DNA from: an uncultured Dialister sp.
GTDB lineage: Bacteria; Bacillota; Negativicutes; Veillonellales; Dialisteraceae
Assembly (NCBI RefSeq): GCF_900765565.1
Contig: NZ_CAAFRZ010000197.1
Coordinates: 1 to 9,251, forward strand
Direction: 5' to 3'
DNA length: 9,251 nt
Every line of letters starts with the position of its first letter. The first letter of the stretch is position 1. A program made the translations under genes and the position numbers. Below, in pieces: positions 1 to 4,632 of the stretch. The notes under the pieces are model-generated. The model saw only the letters and a program-made list of their open reading frames with translations. It was not told where the DNA came from and ran no database searches.

Positions 1-67
1 CATGCAGCCCCTTAGAGAAGGGGGGCGGCAAAGCCGCAGGATGGATCTGCCTCGAAGAGGCAGAATC
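1..67 (+). repeat. A1-B1 composite palindromic repeat
   Basis: Bases 1-18 (block A) recur exactly at 303-320, and bases 25-66 (block B, 42 bp) recur exactly at 415-456. A carries a small hairpin, CCCCTT-agag-AAGGGG. B carries two hairpins: GCGGC-aaa-GCCGC and CTGCCTC-gaa-GAGGCAG. In this copy A runs directly into B, whereas in the second copy a double-hairpin module sits between them. The left end may continue beyond the window. Confidence 0.85.
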
Positions 68-111
68 TGCGAGAGAGCGGATATCACAAACTACTGGTTG
101 GCTTTAGACTG

Positions 112-168
112 AAGTAGCTAAGGGGTAACGCCTTCGGCGAAGTGGCTCAGGGGTAATGGCCTACGGCC
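112..168 (+). repeat. Two tandem 28-29-bp hairpin units
   Basis: Unit 1 (112-139) and unit 2 (140-168) share the frame AAGTrGCTmAGGGGTAA followed by a 4-bp hairpin with a 3-base loop. The stem is CGCC-ttc-GGCG in unit 1 and GGCC-tac-GGCC in unit 2, so the two changed stem positions are changed on both arms. The duplication is read directly; no function is apparent. Confidence 0.7.
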
Positions 169-180
169 AAGGGGGAGGTA

Positions 181-204
181 CGGCGCACAAAATATATAGG
201 GCCG
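181..204 (+). repeat. GCACAAA-loop hairpin, copy 1
   Basis: The 11-mer CGGCGCACAAA at 181-191 recurs at 9042-9052. Here CGGC (181-184) can pair with GCCG (201-204). In the other copy the same loop sits within a TGGCGG/CCGCCA stem. Both are followed by ATTA-rich sequence. The stem is short, so confidence is low. Confidence 0.35.
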
Positions 205-229
205 CGGATTATTAATTATCTGCTTACTG

Positions 230-250
230 CTGTCAGCTTACAGCTGACAG
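230..250. repeat. Perfect 9-bp hairpin
   Basis: CTGTCAGCT (230-238) and AGCTGACAG (242-250) are perfect inverted arms around a 3-base loop. No T-run follows on either strand, so it is not a standard terminator. Its role is unknown. Confidence 0.6.
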
Positions 251-302
251 AGCACCAGCATCATCGTAAAGAGCATTGGACCAATGTGAGATAATCCCTG
301 GT

Positions 303-456
303 CATGCAGCCCCTTAGAGATGGAGGTCCTGCAGAGGACCTCCAAGTTTGGCCTGAAATATAAAAGGCGCTTAGCCTGCACATAAAGGCGCCTTCCTATC
401 AGGCCAAACGGTCCGCGGCAAAGCCGCAGGATGGATCTGCCTCGAAGAGGCAGAAT
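303..456 (+). repeat. A2-[module H]-B2 composite repeat
   Basis: Block A (303-320) and block B (415-456) are exact copies of 1-18 and 25-66. They are separated here by about 94 bp containing the double-hairpin module H copy 1. The two composites therefore differ by a clean presence or absence of a hairpin module between the same flanking blocks, meaning an insertion into, or a deletion from, an A-B unit. Confidence 0.8.
321..409 (+). repeat. Double-hairpin module H, copy 1
   Basis: Hairpin 1 has perfect 10-bp arms, TGGAGGTCCT (321-330) and AGGACCTCCA (335-344). Hairpin 2 has a perfect 11-bp outer stem, GTTTGGCCTGA (346-356) with TCAGGCCAAAC (399-409), and an inner 7-bp stem, AAGGCGC (364-370) with GCGCCTT (388-394). 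The inner loop holds CCTGCACATAAA. Two further copies lie at 2678-2761 (+) and 2486-2566 (-), with different arm sequences but the same order and loops. It could be an RNA structure or a palindromic DNA element. Confidence 0.8.
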
Positions 457-477
457 TTGTGAAGTTATAGGCCCAGA

Positions 478-694
478 CAGGTGAATGGTTCATAAGGGTG
501 GTGGGTTGGCATCGCTCCGCTCGCCAACCGGGTTGTAGGTGCTGCGCACCGGGGGCGTAAGGGAGAAAAGCCGCCTTTGGCGGCAAATCAACCTTATGCC
601 CCCGCTGCGCCAAGGCGAAGGCCTTGGCATGCAGCCACAACCCGGTGAACAAGCGAAGCGCAGTTCACCCACAACCCTTAGCCCCATTCACCTG
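478..694. repeat. 217-bp palindromic element (G modules 1 and 2, inverted)
   Basis: The ends are perfect 11-bp inverted repeats, CAGGTGAATGG (478-488) and CCATTCACCTG (684-694). Just inside, each arm carries a homologous module, + strand on the left and - strand on the right. The left one has the hairpin GGTTGGC/GCCAACC (504-510/523-529). The right one has GGTGAAC/GTTCACC (644-650/663-669). The core adds a 12-bp stem with one wobble (551-562 with 592-603) enclosing GCCGCC-ttt-GGCGGC (570-584), plus GCCAAGGC-gaag-GCCTTGGC (609-628). No transposase is present, so it resembles a MITE or paired REP-like units. It ends 27 bp before the hldE -10 box. Confidence 0.75.
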
Positions 695-718
695 TTTGAG
701 CACCCACCATCATTCCTA

Positions 719-727
719 TGGTATAAT
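719..727 (+). promoter_or_regulatory. Extended -10 promoter of hldE
   Basis: TGGTATAAT (719-727) is a perfect extended -10 element (TGn plus TATAAT). The best -35-like hexamer, TTGAGC (696-701), lies 20 bp upstream, which is too far, as expected for an extended -10 promoter. Transcription would start near 734, giving a leader of about 36 nt before the ATG at 770. The 14-mer around it (715-728) is identical to the one in the MFS promoter. Confidence 0.75.
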
Positions 728-769
728 AATCAATATGACTCGAATTCATTTTTTATAACAGGAGATTCT

Positions 770-2224
770 ATGCAGCTCGATGGCGAACGATTTTTGAAAG
801 ATGAAATTACTCATATCAAGGCCGCGGTTATCGGGGATATGATGACGGACCGGTACATTACGGGCAAGGTGAACCGGATTTCTCCGGAGGCTCCGGTGCC
901 GGTGAACCTGGTCCAATCCCAGCGGGATGTGCTGGGAGGCGCTGCCAATACGGCGGCAAATCTGGCGGCCCTGGGATGTGAGGTCTATGCGGCAGGAATG
1001 AGGGGCAATGACAGTGACGGCGCCGTTCTTTCGTCTCTATTGCAGCAGGCTGGGATCGACATGTCCGGCCTCATTACGGCGGACCATTACCATACCACAG
1101 CGAAAATCCGTATCCTCGGTGCGCGGCAGCAGATGATGCGCCTGGACTATGAGGAAAAGAAACAGCCCTCTACGGAGCAGGTAAAGTTCATTATGGACTG
1201 GCTCTCGGGGCTCCTGAAAAGGGGGCTGGGGGCCATCGTCCTTTCGGATTATGGCAAAGGCATGATTACGGAAGAATTGGCCCAGTCCGTCATTGGCCTG
1301 GCAAAGTCCCGCCGTGTACCGGTGCTGGTGGATCCAAAGGGCAGTGACTGGACAAAGTACGATGGAGCCTATGGCATTACTCCGAACCTGAAAGAGCTGT
1401 CGGACTGCGTGGGTAAAGAAATCCCTAATGAAGAAGAGGCCATCGTAGAAGCCGGAAAGGCGGTGAGGGAAAAGTTCCACCTCACCCATCTTTTTGTGAC
1501 CCGTTCGGAAAAGGGAATCACCGCAGTCAGTGAAAACAGTGCTGTCCACCGGGCATCGGTGGCCCAGGATGTGTTCGATGTATCCGGCGCCGGAGATACG
1601 GTGATGGCCGTCACCGCCGCTGCCACGGCAGCCCATATGGACATGGAAACATTGCTGGAACTTGCCAATAAGGCGGCGGGCATTGCCGTTTCCAAGGTAG
1701 GAACCTACCAGGTCAAGCGGGAAGAACTGCTGAAGGCCTGGGTATCCGGGGAGGGTCTGCGGCTTTCCTATCGGCCCCTCACCTGGGAAGAAGCGGAAAA
1801 GAAGGTGGCAGAGTGGAAGGGTCGGGGAGAAGTGGTGGTCTTCACCAACGGCTGCTTTGATATACTCCATCGGGGCCACATTACGTACCTCCAGCAGGCA
1901 GCGTCCCTGGGGGACCACCTGATTGTGGGACTCAATTCCGACCGCTCCGTGAAGGCTTTAAAAGGGCCTTCACGGCCTGTGAATAACGAAGGGGATCGGA
2001 GCTTCATGCTGGCCGCTCTCCGGTCTGTGGACGAAGTGGTAATCTTCGATGAGGACACGCCGGAAGAGCTCCTGTCCCACCTGAAGCCGGACATCCTTGT
2101 GAAAGGCGGAGACTACAAAGTGTCCGAAGTGGCCGGCCGGCAGTACGCGGGAAAGGTGGAAATCCTTCCCTTCGTGGATGGCTATTCGACCACCAATGTG
2201 ATTCGGAAGATACGAGAAAAGTGA
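770..2224 (+). CDS. hldE: Bifunctional D-glycero-beta-D-manno-heptose-7-phosphate kinase / heptose-1-phosphate adenylyltransferase
   Basis: This 484-aa cytosolic enzyme (E. coli HldE is 477 aa) performs two steps of ADP-heptose synthesis for the LPS inner core: phosphorylation of heptose 7-phosphate at C1, then adenylyl transfer after GmhB removes the 7-phosphate. The N-terminal half is a ribokinase-fold (PfkB) kinase. It has GGAANTAANLAALG at 56-69, LSDYGKG, a VDPKG segment, and VSGAGD at 271-276 with D276 as the expected catalytic base. The C-terminal half is a cytidylyltransferase-like domain: TNGCFD (359-364), the nucleotide-binding HRGH (367-370) and KGGDY (445-449). I chose the ATG at 770 because GGAG (761-764) precedes it and similarity to the family begins there; upstream in-frame codons run through a repeat. 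Both domains look intact. It stands alone, away from other heptose genes. Confidence 0.95.
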   Translation: MQLDGERFLKDEITHIKAAVIGDMMTDRYITGKVNRISPEAPVPVNLVQSQRDVLGGAANTAANLAALGCEVYAAGMRGNDSDGAVLSSLLQQAGIDMSGLITADHYHTTAKIRILGARQQMMRLDYEEKKQPSTEQVKFIMDWLSGLLKRGLGAIVLSDYGKGMITEELAQSVIGLAKSRRVPVLVDPKGSDWTKYDGAYGITPNLKELSDCVGKEIPNEEEAIVEAGKAVREKFHLTHLFVTRSEKGITAVSENSAVHRASVAQDVFDVSGAGDTVMAVTAAATAAHMDMETLLELANKAAGIAVSKVGTYQVKREELLKAWVSGEGLRLSYRPLTWEEAEKKVAEWKGRGEVVVFTNGCFDILHRGHITYLQQAASLGDHLIVGLNSDRSVKALKGPSRPVNNEGDRSFMLAALRSVDEVVIFDEDTPEELLSHLKPDILVKGGDYKVSEVAGRQYAGKVEILPFVDGYSTTNVIRKIREK

Positions 2225-2252
2225 GATCGGAAGAAAGATCGAGATCGAGGTC
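2223..2252. repeat. GATC-rich hexamer-like repeat, copy 1
   Basis: The run starts overlapping the hldE stop codon and contains AGATCGAGATCGAGGTC. It belongs to a family of degenerate 6-bp-period GAGATC/GAGACC/CTAGAT repeats found also at 4191-4209, 4230-4253, 4422-4450 and 7811-7830. Confidence 0.6.
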
Positions 2253-2286
2253 CCCAGCGGTTTTGCCGCTGTTCATAAAATGAAGA

Positions 2287-2323
2287 AGGCCGTTCCTGCG
2301 GTGAATGCAGGGACGGCTTTTTG
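2287..2323 (+). terminator. Intrinsic terminator of hldE
   Basis: An 11-bp stem, GCCGTTCCTGC (2289-2299) with GCAGGGACGGC (2307-2317), has one wobble and a 7-base loop. It is followed by five Ts (2318-2322). It lies 64 bp after the hldE stop and is well placed to end that transcript. Confidence 0.88.
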
Positions 2324-2340
2324 TATGTAAGTTTTTGCAC

Positions 2341-2430
2341 CAAACGGGTGAATGGGGCTAAGGGTGGTGGGTGAACATCGCTGCGCTCGTTCACCGGGTG
2401 ATAGGCGCTTCGCGCCGGGGCCGTTGGTGG
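2341..2430 (+). repeat. G module 3
   Basis: This copy begins AAACGGGTGAATGGGG and continues with AAGGGTGGTGGGT, as in G1 and G2. Stem 1 is GGTGAAC (2370-2376) with GTTCACC (2389-2395) around the loop ATCGCTGCGCTC. Stem 2 is GGCGC-ttc-GCGCC (2404-2416). G1 has nearly the same loop (ATCGCTCCGCTC) inside a different stem, GGTTGGC/GCCAACC. It abuts a 12-bp stem, 2419-2430 with 2477-2488, that leads into module H copy 3. Confidence 0.7.
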
Positions 2431-2485
2431 ACTGGCCTGCGGCGCTTTCAACTGCTAACCTCCGTCGCCTTCGGCGCCACCGACG

Positions 2486-2566
2486 GCCGGGCTCTAAGGT
2501 GCTCGCTTAATGTGCAGTAAATGCTCGCAAATGAGCCCGGCTCGAGAGTCCTCTGCAGGACTCTCG
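2486..2566 (-). repeat. Double-hairpin module H, copy 3
   Basis: Read on the minus strand, hairpin 1 is CGAGAGTCC/GGACTCTCG (plus-strand arms 2543-2551 and 2558-2566). Hairpin 2 has the outer stem GCCGGGCTC/GAGCCCGGC (2486-2494 and 2533-2541). The conserved loop is ACTGCACATTAA. Unlike the other copies, the inner arms are both GCGAGC, which would pair only with a central tandem G.A mismatch. Order and spacing match copies 1 and 2. Confidence 0.75.
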
Positions 2567-2677
2567 CCTTCCCAAGGAAGGAGGCTAACGAATAGCGGCT
2601 CCGCCGCTGTTGGGAGCCTAATGACTATAACCCAAAGCCATGAAAATGACACTGCACGAGGCTCCCTTTTCTAAAGG

Positions 2678-2761
2678 CAGAAGTCCTGCATAAGACTTCT
2701 GAGCCAGGCGTAAGTTTGCTCTTATACTGCACATAAAAGAGCTTTCCTTTTGACGCCTGGC
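2678..2761 (+). repeat. Double-hairpin module H, copy 2
   Basis: Hairpin 1 is CAGAAGTC (2678-2685) with GACTTCTG (2694-2701). Hairpin 2 has the outer stem GCCAGGCGT (2703-2711) with ACGCCTGGC (2753-2761) and the inner stem GCTCTT (2718-2723) with AAGAGC (2737-2742), around ATACTGCACATAA. The loops match copy 1 while all three stems differ and stay complementary. Confidence 0.8.
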
Positions 2762-2823
2762 CGGAATGCTCCCCACCGGGGTGAGGGATTCCGAAGGGTG
2801 CCGCAGGCGGATCCACATTATGT

Positions 2824-2892
2824 CCCCGGCGCGTCAGCGCCCACCACCTGGTGGGGCCAGCGAAGCATCGCTCGACCTACCACCTTTAATTC
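2824..2892 (-). repeat. G module 4 (diverged)
   Basis: On the minus strand this reads AAAGGTGGTAGGT, then a loop region containing AGCGATGCTTCGCT, and ends in the stem GGCGC/GCGCC (plus 2828-2832 and 2837-2841) followed by CGGGGAC. It aligns along its length with G module 3, but stem 1 is rearranged. It lies just beyond the 3' end of the MFS gene. Confidence 0.55.
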
Positions 2893-2920
2893 CATGCACC
2901 GGAGTGGGTTTGCCACCCAT

Positions 2921-4117
2921 CTACTGCTGATCAGGCCTTGTATAGAGCACGATGAGCAGGATTTCCAGAAGTCCCGTGACCAGGAGGCCGGCGGAGGTGC
3001 CGAGGTACTCGATAATGGTGCTTACCAGGAGGGAGCCGAAGGGAGCGCTCCCTAAAAAGACGAAGGTGTAGAGTCCCATGATGCGGCCCAGGCAGTCCTT
3101 CGGCGATGCCAGCTGGATGGCGGTATTGCAGTTTACCATGAAAATAATGACCGTAAATCCCAAAATGCCAAAGACCAGGAGAGCCAGTGGCTGGAAGGAA
3201 ATGTAGCTCACCGCCATGAGAAGGAGGCCGCAGGCGATGGCGGAATGGAAAATGTAGGACTGGGACAGGTATTTCTTTGAAGCGGCAGAAAGGACGCCGC
3301 TGGCCATGGATCCCGCTCCGGCGGCAAAGAGGATAGCTCCGAACCCGCCAACCCCGGCGTGGAGTACCCGGTCCGCAAAGAGGGGGCCATAGGTACCCAT
3401 ATTGAGAATGAGACCGCTTACGATGCCGGCGGCCAGGAGATTCTTGTAAATGACAGGATTCCGTTTGGCCTCCAGCAGTCCCTCTTTGATTTCCTGCAGG
3501 GGATGCCGGTTTTCTGCAGGGACGATGGTGGAGTTTACATCCATGGTGCTGTAGGCAAGGATAATGGGAATCAGGGACAGGGCATTCAGGAAGAAGATGG
3601 TGCTGTAGGAAAGGTAACTGATCAGAAAAGCCGCCAGCAGGGGACCAATCATGCGGGTGAGGTTGAAATTGGCGGAATTCAGACTGATGGCGCTGTGGAG
3701 AGCCTCTTTCCCCACCAGTTCCGGCATGAAGGCCATGCGGGCGGGCATGTCGAAGGAATCGATGGTGCCTACGAAGAAAGCAAAGAAGAGGATCCAGCCG
3801 TAGGTCGCATGGCCCGTATAGAGGAGAAGACCCAGCAGGGAGGCCTGCACCAGGTAAGTAATCTGGGTGCCGATGAGGATTTTCCTCTTATTGTGCCTGT
3901 CGATCCAGAGCCCCGTGAAGAGGGTAAAAAAGAGACTCGGCGCAAACTGGCAGGCCGAGAGCAGCCCCAGGAGAAAGGCGGAGTCCGTCATGGTATACAC
4001 CAGCCACTGCTGGGCAGTGAGCTGGAGCCAGAACCCGATAAGGGCAATCCACTGGGTAACCCAGAAGATCCGGTAATTTCGGACCTGGAGGGCCGGGAAA
4101 AAACGGAATATAGACAT
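2921..4117 (-). CDS. MFS transporter, MFS_3/DHA3 (EntS-like) family
   Basis: This is a 398-aa inner-membrane permease of the major facilitator superfamily, with about 12 hydrophobic segments. The loop between segments 2 and 3 carries motif A as GLWIDRHNKRKIL (69-81, with D73-R74). The stretch DSFDMPARMAFMPELV (120-135), followed by a conserved NxxR-GPLLAA segment (150-162), is typical of the MFS_3/DHA3 exporters that include EntS and macrolide pumps. Proton-driven export of a small molecule is the family role; the substrate cannot be told. The start at 4117 has AAAGGA (plus 4124-4129) six bases upstream. The gene is transcribed alone from its own extended -10 promoter, divergently from the MATE gene. 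It appears complete. Confidence 0.9.
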   Translation of the reverse strand: MSIFRFFPALQVRNYRIFWVTQWIALIGFWLQLTAQQWLVYTMTDSAFLLGLLSACQFAPSLFFTLFTGLWIDRHNKRKILIGTQITYLVQASLLGLLLYTGHATYGWILFFAFFVGTIDSFDMPARMAFMPELVGKEALHSAISLNSANFNLTRMIGPLLAAFLISYLSYSTIFFLNALSLIPIILAYSTMDVNSTIVPAENRHPLQEIKEGLLEAKRNPVIYKNLLAAGIVSGLILNMGTYGPLFADRVLHAGVGGFGAILFAAGAGSMASGVLSAASKKYLSQSYIFHSAIACGLLLMAVSYISFQPLALLVFGILGFTVIIFMVNCNTAIQLASPKDCLGRIMGLYTFVFLGSAPFGSLLVSTIIEYLGTSAGLLVTGLLEILLIVLYTRPDQQ

Positions 4118-4169
4118 AGATGGTCCTTTACATCAATTGATTTACAGATTACGAAATTTCAATGTATCT

Positions 4170-4178
4170 ATTATACCA
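4170..4178 (-). promoter_or_regulatory. Extended -10 promoter of the MFS gene
   Basis: On the minus strand this reads TGGTATAAT, a perfect extended -10 with no recognisable -35. The start would be near 4163, giving a leader of roughly 46 nt. The surrounding 14-mer CCTATGGTATAATA (plus 4169-4182) is identical to that of the hldE promoter (715-728). Confidence 0.75.
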
Positions 4179-4190
4179 TAGGATGGAAAT

Positions 4191-4253
4191 GTCGAGACCG
4201 AGAGGGAATCGGGCCATAGGCCCTGGAAATCTAGATCTAGATCTAGGTCTAGG
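4191..4253. repeat. GATC-rich hexamer-like repeats, copies 2 and 3
   Basis: GTCGAGACCGAGAGGG starts at 4191. A near-perfect (CTAGAT)n run, TCTAGATCTAGATCTAGG, starts at 4230 and ends with GTCTAGG by 4253. They have the same degenerate 6-bp period as the copies after hldE and after the C26 gene. Confidence 0.6.
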
Positions 4254-4279
4254 CCTTCAGCGGCTTCGCCGCATCCTGT

Positions 4280-4401
4280 GGATGAGTGTACGTTTGAATG
4301 GATGTGGGCATTGAGCCTTCAGCCTTGAGCCTTGAGCGGAACAGGCCCTTCGGGTCGGGTGATTGGTGGAGGAGTGTACGTTCGAACGGGCGGGGGCATT
4401 T
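4280..4401 (+). repeat. Pair of 34-bp direct repeats (GGAkGAGTGTACGTT)
   Basis: 4280-4313 and 4368-4401 share GGAkGAGTGTACGTTyGAAyGG and end in GGGCATT, matching at about 28 of 34 positions. The second copy contains the perfect palindrome CGTTCGAACG (4379-4388). A related start, GGATGAGGGTGTACG, occurs at 6181 at the head of the candidate structured RNA. Confidence 0.6.
4311..4338 (+). repeat. Four-unit TTGAGCC heptamer repeat, copy 1
   Basis: Four 7-mers in register: TTGAGCC, TTCAGCC, TTGAGCC, TTGAGCG. The same order, including the variant TTCAGCC as unit 2, is found on the minus strand at 6726-6753. The two are therefore copies of one dispersed repeat and not independent slippage products. 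Confidence 0.7.
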
Positions 4402-4467
4402 GCGGCGAAGCCACTGTCCGCCTCAATCTCGACCTCGGTCTCGATCTCACGCCCACAGGGCCTGTTC
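4339..4467. repeat. Long-range 11-bp inverted repeat
   Basis: GAACAGGCCCT (4339-4349) is the exact complement of AGGGCCTGTTC (4457-4467). The 107 bp between them include the second 34-bp direct repeat and a GATC-rich run (4422-4450), suggesting a composite palindromic element ending at these arms. Confidence 0.5.
4422..4450. repeat. GATC-rich hexamer-like repeat, copy 4
   Basis: On the minus strand the run reads as successive hexamers GAGATC GAGACC GAGGTC, then GAGATT. It lies inside the 11-bp inverted repeat of 4339-4467. Confidence 0.55.
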
Positions 4468-4632
4468 GCATCTACCTTCCATCGTCTGAGGGCCGGATTG
4501 CCAGCTGTCCGGCTGCCTGCTTTCCTTTTCTATAGCAGGTATAGGGAAAGTGCATACTTACATGGGCCTTGGAACTGTGGTATTTTCTATGATTATAGGC
4601 TTTCCAAATTTTTACTTGCAGAGGAAAAATCA

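Larger units (their letters stand above)
1..769. other. Repeat-rich intergenic region upstream of hldE
   Basis: No credible gene is seen in these 769 bases. The stop-free stretch read into hldE from 539 runs through palindromic repeats and has no protein-like character. The region holds, in order: the A1 and B1 repeat blocks, two tandem hairpin units, a GCACAAA-loop hairpin, a perfect 9-bp hairpin, A2, module H copy 1, B2, a 217-bp palindrome made of two inverted G modules, and the hldE promoter. These are listed separately. Confidence 0.8.
2225..2920. other. Repeat-rich intergenic region between hldE and the MFS gene
   Basis: No protein gene is seen here. The gap separates two genes converging on it. 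It holds a GATC-rich hexamer repeat directly after the hldE stop, the hldE terminator, G module 3, module H copies 3 (-) and 2 (+), an imperfect hairpin at 2762-2792 (CGGAAT...ATTCCG with CCCC-acc-GGGG inside) and G module 4 (-). No T-tailed terminator for the MFS gene is evident on the minus strand. Confidence 0.75.
4118..4632. other. Divergent intergenic region between the MFS and MATE genes
   Basis: There is no gene in this 515-bp gap. It contains the MFS promoter, three GATC-rich hexamer repeats, a pair of 34-bp direct repeats, a four-unit TTGAGCC heptamer repeat, a CGGC-ttc-GCCG hairpin near 4260-4272 and an 11-bp inverted repeat 107 bp apart. For the MATE gene I see only weak promoter candidates (TATGAT at 4588-4593), which I do not assign. 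Confidence 0.7.

Noticed and set aside
1..456. CRISPR array
   Set aside because: The repeats occur as only two copies of unequal composites with 300-bp spacing and hairpin blocks, not regularly spaced direct repeats with unique spacers.
539..769. In-frame N-terminal extension of hldE from an earlier ATG
   Set aside because: These 77 codons run through the palindromic element and upstream of the promoter; similarity to HldE starts at 770, which has its own ribosome binding site.
1037..1918. 293-codon minus-strand open frame
   Set aside because: It lies wholly inside hldE on the opposite strand and has no recognisable domain; a shadow of a GC-rich gene.
3359..4219. 286-codon plus-strand open frame
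   Set aside because: It is antisense to the MFS gene and overlaps its promoter; Gly/Glu/Gln-rich composition typical of an antisense shadow.
4363..4632. In-frame N-terminal extension of the MATE protein
   Set aside because: It runs through repeats and is Ser/Arg-rich, with no MATE character; the ATG at 4633 has GAGG eight bases upstream and begins a normal MATE N-terminus.
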